A stretch of DNA of 36,949 bases from NCBI GenBank assembly GCA_963575715.1, contig CAUYTW010000099.1, forward strand, positions 1-36,949, given 5' to 3'. The stretch comes from Gammaproteobacteria bacterium. GTDB taxonomy: Bacteria; Pseudomonadota; Gammaproteobacteria; CAIRSR01. The notes below the pieces were generated by a model. That model saw only the letters and a program-made list of their open reading frames with translations, ran no database searches and was not told the DNA's origin. A program made the translations under genes and the position numbers. Positions 1-7,447 of the stretch are shown here, piece after piece; the stretch's first letter is position 1, and each line of letters starts with the position of its first letter.

Positions 1-120
1 CGCTGGTGCTGCCACCGCTGGTGCTGCCACCGCTGGTGCTGCCACCGCTGGTGCTGCCACCGCTGGTGCTACCGCCGCTGGTGCTGCCGCCGCTGGTGCT
101 ACCGCCGCTGGTGCTACCGC
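1..120. repeat. 15-bp tandem repeat, 8 copies
   Basis: Eight contiguous copies of a 15-base unit (CGCTGGTGCTGCCAC on the plus strand) run from position 1 to 120. Copies 1-4 are identical and copies 5-8 differ by A/G changes at two positions. On the minus strand each unit encodes Gly-Gly-Ser-Thr-Ser in the lipoprotein. The array probably continues beyond the edge and is likely length-variable by slippage. Confidence 0.93.
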
Positions 121-1204
121 CGCTGGAACTACTACTACTAGTAATTTCAGAAGTAATACCGCCATTTTCTTCAATAGAAGTAGTCGCGCTGCTTACTTCA
201 GCTTTAATAGCTTCCAGAATAGATGCAAGAAGGGTACCTTCCACCACTTTATTGGTAAGTGGGGTTCCGTTTTGAATCGCCATATTTATGATCTGTGTGG
301 CTACCGCCTGGACAGCCATAGTTATGGAATTTTGGATAGCTACAAGGTTAGAAATATTAATTTTAGCGCCATTTACCCCTTCGGTGGTTATCGAGACCAG
401 TGCGTTATAAACCGCTTGCCCGATCTTGTTGGCAAGAGTAGCAGGATCGGTTAGACCGATTCCATCTTTGGTTTGCATTGCTATTTGGCGCAGAATAACG
501 CGCTGGATTTGATTTTTTACCGAAGTTGGCAATCCACCAGAAGTTGCAGCCAAAATATTTCGTTGCGTTTCATTTTTTACCGACTGTGGCTGTTCATTAG
601 GAGTTGATACCGACGCGTTTAATGCCTTGGTCAGCGCGACAACCGCAGTTTGAATACCCTGAACAAAGGCCGCCGCTGCGGGAGTGATACCTTCCGAAAT
701 ATCATCATCAACGGACATACCAAGGCTTTCAATGGATTTTTTGATGGCTTCTTTATCCGTTGGGTCTACAGTCAATGCCACCAAGGTCGTCAATGGCGTA
801 ATATTCATGATCGCCTCCGTGCTGGCTATACCTTCTGAAGAAACCATCTGCATGGCCTCCTCATTAGTAAGGGAATCTGTCCCTTCGCTACTTATAAGTG
901 AATAAACACTACTAGGAGCATTAATTTCAAATTTACCTTCGCTACCTTGTTCAGTACTAGTAGTCGTTTCTGTTCCAGACTCACTATCATCCATTACATA
1001 ATCTTGAGAACCTTGGACCAGGTTATCCGCAAATACCTTTGCTCCTGACACCTTGCCTTGGGCGACTACACCGGAAACTTTTTTTACATTATCGTCGCCA
1101 CCGCCATCACTACCACAACCAGCCATCAAAGTTAGAGATAGTAATGAAATGCTTATACCTTTGCTTTTATGACTTAACGTTTTAATTTTAGAAGTATTTT
1201 TCAT
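1..1204 (-). CDS. Putative lipoprotein with (GGSTS)n tail, C-terminus cut by the window edge
   Basis: The frame is open without a stop from ATG at 1204 to the left edge, about 401 codons. The N-terminus has basic residues, a hydrophobic segment (residues 17-27) and a lipobox-like LMAGC with Cys30, so it is probably a lipid-anchored envelope protein. A Gly/Asp-rich spacer follows, then VSGVVAQGKVSGAKVFADN, which resembles the start of surface proteins with carboxypeptidase-regulatory-like folds, and then an Ala/Val/Ile-rich, probably helical region. The visible end is a poly-Ser run leading into eight GGSTS units, a flexible linker to an unseen domain. A weak AAGG lies about 10 bases before the start. 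I do not recognise the family and infer function only from the lipobox and linker. Confidence 0.72.
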   Translation of the reverse strand, partial: MKNTSKIKTLSHKSKGISISLLSLTLMAGCGSDGGGDDNVKKVSGVVAQGKVSGAKVFADNLVQGSQDYVMDDSESGTETTTSTEQGSEGKFEINAPSSVYSLISSEGTDSLTNEEAMQMVSSEGIASTEAIMNITPLTTLVALTVDPTDKEAIKKSIESLGMSVDDDISEGITPAAAAFVQGIQTAVVALTKALNASVSTPNEQPQSVKNETQRNILAATSGGLPTSVKNQIQRVILRQIAMQTKDGIGLTDPATLANKIGQAVYNALVSITTEGVNGAKINISNLVAIQNSITMAVQAVATQIINMAIQNGTPLTNKVVEGTLLASILEAIKAEVSSATTSIEENGGITSEITSSSSSSGGSTSGGSTSGGSTSGGSTSGGSTSGGSTSGGSTSGGSTS

Positions 1205-1230
1205 TAGAATGATACCTTAAGATAAAAATT

Positions 1231-1248
1231 AAAAAACCTTACTAAGGT
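1231..1248 (-). terminator. Weak hairpin plus T6 in the lipoprotein 5' region
   Basis: On the minus strand ACCTT-AGT-AAGGT is followed by six T residues, about 30 bases before the lipoprotein ATG. The 5-bp stem is short, so it could be a weak attenuator or chance. Confidence 0.25.
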
Positions 1249-1288
1249 AGTAACAACACCACCATAATTGTACACGACCAAAAAACAT

Positions 1289-1634
1289 TTAATCTGTGCA
1301 TTGATTAATCAACACCTGAAAAATTACTGATCCTAGAGATAATACCTTCGCCAATCTAGCCAGTTGGTAGCTATGAAGAATCGCCAAATTGTAACCGTTT
1401 GACGCAGACGCTGATTAATTAAAATGCGATCAGCGAATCCCGTACCAGATTTTATCGGCGCGCTATCGGTCAGCTTGTCGTACTATCTCGAACTTATGGT
1501 GTTCCGAGGAACAAAAATTGGCGAAGGTATTGTAGAGATTGATTGAATTTTACAGTTTTCATCAGTATCTCCGAAAAACCTCGTTTTTTAAGGTTAAATA
1601 GTTGACAGTGCCGCTTAACCAATGCACAGATTAA
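1289..1634. repeat. Nested pair of 15-bp inverted repeats in the 650-bp gap before the polyamine operon
   Basis: The outer pair is TTAATCTGTGCATTG at 1289-1303 and its exact complement at 1620-1634. The inner pair is AATACCTTCGCCAAT at 1341-1355 and its exact complement at 1517-1531. No gene of convincing length lies between them and no target duplication is clear. The nesting suggests a small non-autonomous element or two inserted one in the other. The rest of the 1205-1854 gap shows nothing else I can assign except the cassette relic at 1549-1609. Confidence 0.6.
1549..1609 (-). repeat. Relic of hairpin cassette, subfamily B
   Basis: Read on the minus strand, this copy holds an AT-rich hairpin-like stretch and the subfamily B tail TTTTTCGGAGATACTGATGA. 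That tail matches the ones before hynD, isp1 and (reversed) at 30058. A 22-codon frame starts at the tail's ATG but resembles no gene I know. The cassette points toward the lipoprotein gene, about 345 bases downstream. Confidence 0.5.
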
Positions 1635-1854
1635 CTTAATATTTTACATCAGCCTTTAATTATTATCTAGGTATTATACAATAGCTTTACCAAATTCGGT
1701 AATGATGCCACAACAAGCCTGTGGGTCACGCCAACGGGTTAATTTGGTTAGCCCGTGATGAACTGAGGTAACCAACCAAAACACGATAGCGATGCGATCG
1801 CAGCTATCTCTTAAATATGGTCTGAAGGCCAGTGGCCTTATGTGGAAAATTCTA

Positions 1855-3189
1855 ATGAAAAAAAATGTACTGATTATTGGCGCTGGTGGTGTGGCTTATG
1901 TCGCAGCTCACAAATGCGCGATGAATAATGATGTGCTTGGTGATATCTGTATTGCCTCTCGGACGCTATCGAAGTGCGAGGATATCATCACCAGTATTCA
2001 CGCCAAAAAGCATATAAAAGATTCAAGCAGACGGTTGTATGCTCGTTCGCTCAATGCCTTGGATATTCCAGCAACGATCAGGTTAATTCAAGAAACAAAC
2101 TCTGAGATAGTGATTAATCTTGGCGCTGCATTCATCAATATGTCGGTGCTAGAGGCCTGTCTTGAGACTGGAGCTGTGTATATGGACACTGCGATTCACG
2201 AGGAGCCTGACAAGGTTTGTGAAAATCCTCCCTGGTACGCCAATTATGAATGGAAACGCAAGGAGCGTTGCGCCTCTAAGGGTCTTACAGCGATTCTCGG
2301 CGTTGGTTTCGATCCCGGTGTGGTCAATGCCTATTGCGCGTTGGCGGTCAAACGCTATTTCGACACAATCGACACCATCGACATTATTGATGTCAATGCT
2401 GGCAGCCATGGTAAATATTTTGCAACGAATTTCGACCCAGAAATTAATTTCCGTGAATTTATCAAGGTCTGGACCTGGATCGACCGGCAATGGAAGGAAT
2501 ATCCCACTCATTCCGTCAAACGAATTTATGATTTGCCGGTGGTTGGGCCGTGTCCAATTTATCTCAACGGCCATGATGAACTGCATTCTTTGTCGAAAAA
2601 TATTAACGCCAACAGCATTCGTTTTTGGATGGGTTTTGGTGATCATTACATCAATGTTTTCACTGTACTCCGCACCCTAGGATTTCTTTCCCATCTACCG
2701 GTTGTTTTAACCACAGGTCAGGAGGTAATACCACTCCAGGTCGTCAAAGCGGTGTTACCCGATCCCATGACACTGGCACCGGGCTACATCGGTAAAACCT
2801 GCATTGGTAATTTCGTCAAGGGTTGGAAGGATGGTCGATCACGCGAGGTCTTTATTTATCAGGTTTCTGATCATCGACAATGCTTCGAGGAGATTGGCTC
2901 GCAAGGTATTAGTTACACCGCTGGCGTGCCACCGGTCGCAGCAGCCATATTGGTGGCTCAAGGCGTCTGGAATCCTCAAACAATGGTGAATGTCGAGGAA
3001 CTCAACCCTGAACCTTTCATTGCAATTCTTGATCGAATCGGCCTACCCACCGAAGTCAAGGAAATCGAACCAGGCAGCGCGACATCCTTTAATGGCACAG
3101 TTGGTCCGCTTAACGAGGAACTCCTCCGTTCGACCGCGACAGTCACCATCTCAGCGGCCAATCCGATGATTGCTTTGACCAAAAAATGA
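1855..3189 (+). CDS. LYS1-family dehydrogenase (carboxynorspermidine/carboxyspermidine synthase-like)
   Basis: A 444-residue NAD(P)-dependent reductase of the saccharopine dehydrogenase (LYS1) superfamily. The N-terminal Rossmann motif VLIIGAGGVAYVAAHKCA is followed by ICIASRTLSKCEDI, typical of carboxynorspermidine synthases, which reductively condense aspartate semialdehyde with a diamine. A mid-protein LGVGFDPGVVNAYCA segment is also characteristic. I chose ATG 1855 because the dinucleotide-binding strand begins right after it; an in-frame ATG at 1792 would add 21 residues that look non-native. The gene overlaps the ornithine decarboxylase gene by ATGA, so the two are translationally linked and a polyamine role is likely. 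Substrate (putrescine or diaminopropane) cannot be read from the sequence, and no carboxyspermidine decarboxylase follows. Confidence 0.8.
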   Translation: MKKNVLIIGAGGVAYVAAHKCAMNNDVLGDICIASRTLSKCEDIITSIHAKKHIKDSSRRLYARSLNALDIPATIRLIQETNSEIVINLGAAFINMSVLEACLETGAVYMDTAIHEEPDKVCENPPWYANYEWKRKERCASKGLTAILGVGFDPGVVNAYCALAVKRYFDTIDTIDIIDVNAGSHGKYFATNFDPEINFREFIKVWTWIDRQWKEYPTHSVKRIYDLPVVGPCPIYLNGHDELHSLSKNINANSIRFWMGFGDHYINVFTVLRTLGFLSHLPVVLTTGQEVIPLQVVKAVLPDPMTLAPGYIGKTCIGNFVKGWKDGRSREVFIYQVSDHRQCFEEIGSQGISYTAGVPPVAAAILVAQGVWNPQTMVNVEELNPEPFIAILDRIGLPTEVKEIEPGSATSFNGTVGPLNEELLRSTATVTISAANPMIALTKK

Positions 3190-4349
3190 AGCAGAGGTAT
3201 CTAAATTATTATTCCCATGACGAATGGAATAACCTGTTACGTTTTTCAAAAAACCTGGAAACGCCATTCCTGGTCGTTTTCAAGGACAAAGTTCGGAAAA
3301 AATTTGAAAGTTTCCGTAATTGTTTTCCCCAAGCCAAGATTTATTACGCCGTCAAAGCCAATCCTGGTACTCCATTATTAGCCCTGCTTCGAGATTTAGG
3401 ATCTTGTTTCGATGTTGCTTCCATTCATGAACTCAATCAAGTGCTCGCACTGGGAGTTTTGCCAGATCGCGTGAGTTTCGGCAACACCATCAAAAAAGCC
3501 AGGCACGTCAGCGAAGCTTACGAAAAAGGTGTAAGGTTATTCGCCACCGACAGCGAAGCGGATGTTCGTCAATTAGCTAAAGCTGCTCCAGGATCGAGAG
3601 TGTTTTTTCGGCTCCTTATGGATGCAGTTACTTCGGATTCCGATTGGCCCTTGTCAAGAAAATTTGGTTGTCAACCGCGAATGCTTGCGGATTTAGTAGC
3701 ATTGACCGCTGAACTGGGTCTTGAACCTTATGGAATTTCTTTTCATGTGGGATCACAACAGCGGGAAATTCAAGCTTGGGACGCTGCAATCGCCAAGGTC
3801 AGCGGCCTGCTTGAACTATTGGCGGGTGCCCAGCTTCCTCTACAGGCCATTAACATGGGAGGAGGGTTTCCGGCAGATTATTTAGTTAAATGCAATTCAC
3901 TCATGGTCTACGCCGAGGAAATCAATCATTACTTGACAACCCATTTTGGCGATGCAATACCGAAGATTTATTTGGAACCGGGACGTGGGTTGGTGGGCGA
4001 GTCTGGAGTATTGGTCAGCGAGATTATTCTCATTGCCAAAAAAGCCAGGACTGATCTAAAACGTTGGGTCTATACTGATGCGGGAGTTTTTTCCGGTCTC
4101 ATGGAAACCTTGGGGGAATCCATTAAATATCCCATTCATACTCACCGTGAGGGCGAAAGAGGAACGGTTATTCTGGCCGGTCCAACTTGCGACAGCATTG
4201 ACATCATGTATGAGGAATATCCCTATCAGTTACCTTTATCGTTAACTATTGGCGACCGCCTTTATTGGCTCGCTACTGGAGCTTATACCGCTTCTTATAG
4301 CGCCATTGAATTTAACGGTTTTCCCCCATTGAAAACCTATTATTTATAA
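3186..4349 (+). CDS. Ornithine decarboxylase-type PLP enzyme
   Basis: A 387-residue fold-III (alanine racemase-like) PLP-dependent decarboxylase. It shows the PLP lysine in YYAVKANP (about residue 58), FHVGSQ, the phosphate-binding GGGFP, EPGRGLVGE and the second-subunit active-site motif GPTCDSID. The Cys-Asp-Ser-x-Asp arrangement is the ornithine/lysine decarboxylase signature and differs from diaminopimelate and carboxynorspermidine decarboxylases. Expected reaction: ornithine to putrescine in the cytoplasm, as an obligate dimer. Its ATG overlaps the stop of the upstream dehydrogenase gene (ATGA), so putrescine may feed that enzyme. The length is normal for the bacterial L/ODC group. Confidence 0.85.
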   Translation: MKQRYLNYYSHDEWNNLLRFSKNLETPFLVVFKDKVRKKFESFRNCFPQAKIYYAVKANPGTPLLALLRDLGSCFDVASIHELNQVLALGVLPDRVSFGNTIKKARHVSEAYEKGVRLFATDSEADVRQLAKAAPGSRVFFRLLMDAVTSDSDWPLSRKFGCQPRMLADLVALTAELGLEPYGISFHVGSQQREIQAWDAAIAKVSGLLELLAGAQLPLQAINMGGGFPADYLVKCNSLMVYAEEINHYLTTHFGDAIPKIYLEPGRGLVGESGVLVSEIILIAKKARTDLKRWVYTDAGVFSGLMETLGESIKYPIHTHREGERGTVILAGPTCDSIDIMYEEYPYQLPLSLTIGDRLYWLATGAYTASYSAIEFNGFPPLKTYYL

Positions 4350-4571
4350 GTAGTGGCCGAGGCAATACCATCAATCGTGCAATCCAGGCGCGTAATTCAT
4401 GGATAGCTTATCCATGGCCAAGCCACGAGAAGAACGATTGCGTCACTGTGCCGCTTACGGTCTGATAGCCGAGAAAGACCGGCAGCTGTAACGATTTTGC
4501 TATCCAAAGGGGCGGATAAAACCGTCCCCTTTCTTACCCGCCCTGCAGGGAGGAATTTTTCGGGGACACTG
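4350..4571 (+). repeat. Hairpin cassette B upstream of the hydrogenase protease gene
   Basis: The gap opens with a hairpin ATGGATA-GCT-TATCCAT near 4400. The cassette proper runs from about 4461 to 4571: left motif GAAAGACCGGCAGCT, an AACCGTCCCC stretch, the palindrome CCCTGCAGGG (4541-4550), then the tail TTTTTCGGGGACACTG, which abuts the ATG at 4572. It aligns with the copy before isp1 over its whole length. GGGGA, 5-9 bases before the ATG, is the only ribosome-binding-like sequence. A 25-codon frame (4414-4491, MAKPREERL...KDRQL) also lies here and may be fortuitous. Confidence 0.65.
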
Positions 4572-5054
4572 ATGAGCAAAATTTTAATATTAGCCATCGG
4601 TAATATTTTACTATCCGATGATGGTATCGGGATCCATATCCTTCGCGCATTGCAAAATCAAGTGGAATCTTGGGATGATGTATCGCTAATGGATGGAGGT
4701 ACATTGAGCTTTACGTTGGCAGCATCCATTGAAAAAACTGCAGCACTAATCGTGGTGGACGCCGCGCGACTTGAGGCTGAACCTGGTACTGTGCAGATTT
4801 TCTGTGGCGAGGAGATGGATCGCTTTCTTGCCAAGAGTCGCAAGTCCAGTGCGCATGAAGTGAATTTAATGGATCTAATGCTGATCGCACAGCTTGAAGG
4901 TTATTGGCCAGATTATCGAGCACTCGTAGCCATTCAACCAGAAAAAATGGAATGGGGGGAATTTCCGACGCATCGTGTCGCACTCGCGATACCTGTCGCC
5001 TGTCAGCGGATTAGGGAAATTATTGAGAATTGGCGTCGTAAATCACTTGATTGA
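4572..5054 (+). CDS. hynD: [NiFe] hydrogenase maturation endopeptidase
   Basis: A 160-residue member of peptidase family M52 (HyaD/HybD/HupD). It removes the C-terminal tail of the large subunit after nickel insertion. The N-terminus has the glycine motif AIGNILLSDDGIG. Asp16, Asp63 (in VVDAA) and His95 (in AHEVN) occupy the positions of the three nickel ligands of HybD (Glu/Asp, Asp, His). I chose ATG 4572 because the family starts there. A TTG at 4497 would read in frame through the upstream cassette and add 25 unrelated residues. It is the first gene of the hydrogenase cluster, and its expected substrate, the HynL tail, is encoded at the far end. Confidence 0.88.
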   Translation: MSKILILAIGNILLSDDGIGIHILRALQNQVESWDDVSLMDGGTLSFTLAASIEKTAALIVVDAARLEAEPGTVQIFCGEEMDRFLAKSRKSSAHEVNLMDLMLIAQLEGYWPDYRALVAIQPEKMEWGEFPTHRVALAIPVACQRIREIIENWRRKSLD

Positions 5055-5074
5055 GAGGCGTTTTCCTCAACTCT

Positions 5075-5330
5075 AGGCACTGAAAGCGGCAGCGGCAGAG
5101 AATCTTGAGGGCAGAACAAAACGTTTTTGCGCAAGGTTCAAAACACAGAACCAAGCTGCGTTGCAATTCTGGCGATGGGGGAGCGAATGCCGAAAGTCGC
5201 TTCGTCACCAGGCTATTTATGGGTTGACAGCCGTAAAAGAGCGGCAACCTTCATTTTACAGTCAACAAACAGGAGGACGGCGTTTCCTTCCCATGGCTAA
5301 AGCCAGTGGTTTGCGCGCCGAATTAGGATG
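5075..5330 (+). repeat. Long hairpin cassette A upstream of hynS
   Basis: Two modules fill the gap after hynD. The first (about 5075-5200) begins GGCACTGAAAGCGGC and is homologous to 30237-30110 on the minus strand. The second (5221-5330) is the cassette proper: GGGTTGACAGCC, a small GCCG/CGGC stem, AGGAGG at 5271-5276, the hairpin around CCATGGCTAAAGCC and the tail CGCGCCGAATTAGG, which ends flush at the hynS ATG. It matches the cassettes before the SPOR and LysM genes. A reading frame with no stop runs from about 5077 through the leader peptide. Confidence 0.7.
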
Positions 5331-5331
5331 A
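5293..5331 (+). CDS. Putative 12-residue leader peptide overlapping the hynS start
   Basis: ATG at 5293 opens MAKASGLRAELG, and its TGA (5329-5331) overlaps the hynS ATG (5328-5330) as ATGA. AGGAGG lies 16 bases upstream of the leader ATG, longer than usual. The ATG sits inside the cassette hairpin. The same peptide, spacing and overlap recur before the SPOR and LysM genes. hynS has no Shine-Dalgarno sequence of its own, so coupled translation is likely. Confidence 0.5.
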   Translation: MAKASGLRAELG

Positions 5332-6455
5332 ATGAACAATCCTTGGTTTTATTGGATCAGTTAGCGCAACATGGAATTTCCCGCCGCAAATTTTTAAGGT
5401 ATTGCGCCACCCTAGCCTCGCTAATGGCGTTACCACACTCGGCGGGGCGTGCCTTTGCCGAGGCACTTGTCAAGGCACCACGCCCGTCAGTTATCTGGCT
5501 TTCCTTTCAAGAATGCACTGGTTGTACTGAAGCAATTACTCGCTCGCATTCGCCTACCCTGGAGGGATTACTTTTTAATAGTATTTCTCTGGATTATCAC
5601 CATACCCTCCAGGCCGCTGCCGGTAATGCCGCCGAGGCCGCCCGCGAGGAAGCCATGAAAAGGCATTGGGGAAAATATTTGCTGGTGGTTGATGGATCAG
5701 TGCCAATGAAGGATGGTGGTATTTATTCCACGATTGCCGGAGTTTCCAATTACGATTTACTCATGGCGACTGCTAGGGGTGCCGCAGCGGTAATAGCCGT
5801 GGGTAGTTGCGCCGCTTTTGGTGGATTGCCCAAGGCGAATCCAAATCCTACCGGTGCGGTAGCTATTGCCGATTTAGTAAAGGATAAACCAGTGATCAAC
5901 CTTCCGGGTTGCCCACCCATCCCGGTCGTCATGACTGGCGTGCTTGCTTATTATCTTACCTTCGGCGCGTTACCTGAACTGGATACGATAGGAAGACCGA
6001 AATCTTTTTATGGAGAAACAATTCATGATCGATGCTATCGACGACCTTTTTATGATCAAGGAAAATTCGCCAAGAGTTTCGATGACGCAGGGGCACGTCA
6101 AGGTTGGTGTTTATTCGAACTAGGTTGCAAGGGACCGATCACCCATAACGCCTGCGCCACGGTAAAGTGGAATGATTCACTTTCATTTCCGATTGGTTCA
6201 GGGCACGGTTGTTTAGGGTGCTCTGAACCAGGTTTCTGGGACGGTGGTGATTTCTACCGTGCCTTGTCCCTGCCAGCCAACCCGCTAAATGACATGACTG
6301 GCTCAGTGGCGGTAGGGTTAGCTGTGGGAACGTCCATGGCGGTTTCCAATCGTTTGCTCAAAAAAATGGCGGTCGCTGTTCATACGCCAGCAGTACTGGC
6401 CGACCTAAAACAAGAAAAGTCAACTATTTCACCTTTAGAAGGGCGATGCTTGTGA
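5328..6455 (+). CDS. hynS: [NiFe] hydrogenase small subunit, Tat-exported
   Basis: A 375-residue small subunit that carries the electron-relay Fe-S clusters of an uptake hydrogenase. The twin-arginine signal SRRKFLRYC is at residues 18-26, with processing expected near residue 45. Cluster ligands are visible in order: ECTGCTE (Cys63, Cys66), VGSCAAFGG, NLPGCPPIP, HDRCYRRPFYD, GWCLFELGCKGPITHNAC and GHGCLGCSEPGFWD. Gene order (small subunit, Isp1, Isp2, large subunit) places it in the Isp-type group 1 hydrogenases such as Thiocapsa HynSL. The C-terminal 60 residues are mildly hydrophobic, without a clear anchor helix. The start is fixed by the Tat signal and by the ATGA overlap with the leader. 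Confidence 0.93.
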   Translation: MNEQSLVLLDQLAQHGISRRKFLRYCATLASLMALPHSAGRAFAEALVKAPRPSVIWLSFQECTGCTEAITRSHSPTLEGLLFNSISLDYHHTLQAAAGNAAEAAREEAMKRHWGKYLLVVDGSVPMKDGGIYSTIAGVSNYDLLMATARGAAAVIAVGSCAAFGGLPKANPNPTGAVAIADLVKDKPVINLPGCPPIPVVMTGVLAYYLTFGALPELDTIGRPKSFYGETIHDRCYRRPFYDQGKFAKSFDDAGARQGWCLFELGCKGPITHNACATVKWNDSLSFPIGSGHGCLGCSEPGFWDGGDFYRALSLPANPLNDMTGSVAVGLAVGTSMAVSNRLLKKMAVAVHTPAVLADLKQEKSTISPLEGRCL

Positions 6456-6502
6456 AAGCAGACATCACGGTTGACCAGCTTCATCACCTTGCGACGAGAT
6501 AC

Positions 6503-6616
6503 AGGCTGATCGTTGAGAAAGACCGGCAACTTTAAAAAAATTTTGCTATTCAAGGGGCGGAGAAAACCGTCCATTTTCTCCCCACCGTCAAGGGTGGGGT
6601 TTTTCGGGGACACTGA
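6503..6616 (+). repeat. Hairpin cassette B upstream of isp1
   Basis: The copy starts near GGCTGATCGTTGAGAAAGACC just after hynS, continues with CAAGGGGCGG and AAAACCGTCC, and has a strong stem CCCCACC-GTCAAG-GGTGGGG (6580-6599). It ends with the tail TTTTTCGGGGACACTGA directly before the isp1 ATG. The stem followed by T5 could also act as an intercistronic terminator or RNA stabiliser for the hynS 3' end. It is the closest relative of the cassette before hynD. Confidence 0.68.
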
Positions 6617-7276
6617 ATGAATGAACTCCAATTTCTCTCTTGGGTACGCGGTACCGGCTTACAAATCGCGGTAACGTTCTTTCTGATGGGAATGACCTGG
6701 CGACTGATTGAGATTTATACGTTGGGTCGTAAGGTGAGTCTCGCTGAATCACGTCACGTGAGCGGTGCTTCTGGCTGGCATACGATTTATCGGCGTTTTT
6801 TACCTCCAAAAGGCATGTTCCAATCCTCTCCAATCACTTATGCAGGTGGCTATGTGTTCCATATTGGTCTGGCCGTGGTATTTTTTCTATTTGCACCACA
6901 TATCAAACTAATTCAGGATATCACTGGTTTTTCCTGGAGCGCGCTACCCTCACGGATAATAGACATGGTAACCGTGATAACCTTAGCAGCGATGGTTGTG
7001 GTGATAGCGGATCGAATAAAATGTCCAACGAAGAGATTCTTATCTGGATTTAGTGAATATTTTGCATGGATAATTACTTTTTTACCCGTATTGACTGGTT
7101 ATCTAGCAGCGAATCATCTCCTATTTCCTTATACCAGCATGTTTGCCTTACATATCCTCAGTGTAGAATTATTATTAATCATGATTCCATTTACCAATCT
7201 AGTGCATGTCGCTACTGTATGGCCATCGCGTTGGTTTAATGGGGATGTCAATGGTCACCGTGGTGTTCCGGTCTAG
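6617..7276 (+). CDS. isp1: Isp1, integral membrane cytochrome b-like hydrogenase partner
   Basis: A 219-residue polytopic protein with about five membrane helices: near residues 15-33, 76-94, 115-135, 148-166 and 173-197. Histidines in YVFHIGL, FALHIL and NLVHVAT are candidate haem b ligands, as in NarI/DsrM-type subunits. In Isp-type hydrogenases Isp1 with Isp2 is thought to pass electrons from periplasmic HynS to the quinone pool or the cytoplasm. Position between hynS and isp2 supports the name. The start follows the cassette tail, with GGGGA six bases upstream; a second ATG four bases later is out of frame. Confidence 0.85.
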   Translation: MNELQFLSWVRGTGLQIAVTFFLMGMTWRLIEIYTLGRKVSLAESRHVSGASGWHTIYRRFLPPKGMFQSSPITYAGGYVFHIGLAVVFFLFAPHIKLIQDITGFSWSALPSRIIDMVTVITLAAMVVVIADRIKCPTKRFLSGFSEYFAWIITFLPVLTGYLAANHLLFPYTSMFALHILSVELLLIMIPFTNLVHVATVWPSRWFNGDVNGHRGVPV

Positions 7277-7295
7277 GAAAAACACTGGTAAATCA

Positions 7296-7447
7296 CCCTA
7301 CGGCTAAAGCCGGGGGCTTGAATAAAATTAAAGCCTGATTTACCAGCCTGAGCCACAAAACATCGTGTTTTGACTGACGGTTTTTTCCGCTAAAACCGTC
7401 TTCTTTCCTCCCCCATGGCTAAAGCCAGGGGTATCTCGGGGACAATA
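7296..7447 (+). repeat. Compound hairpin cassette upstream of isp2
   Basis: Four stems are stacked: CGGCT-AA-AGCCG (7301-7312), CAAAACA-TCG-TGTTTTG (7356-7372), GACGGTTTT-TTCCGCT-AAAACCGTC (7376-7400), and CCCC-ATGGCT-AA-AGCCA-GGGG (7411-7431). The tail TATCTCGGGGACAATA leads into the isp2 ATG. The last hairpin is the subfamily A type and the tail is type B, so this copy is a hybrid. The frame from the hairpin ATG (7415) runs in frame into isp2 as MAKARGISGTI. Confidence 0.65.

Noticed and set aside
6-275. Leu/Pro-repeat ORF on the plus strand at the left edge
   Set aside because: It is the complement of the GGSTS repeat of the lipoprotein; the minus frame is longer, has a lipobox and is open to the edge.
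2149-2680. Long ORFs on both strands inside the LYS1-family gene
   Set aside because: They overlap a gene with clear family motifs and show no recognisable domains.
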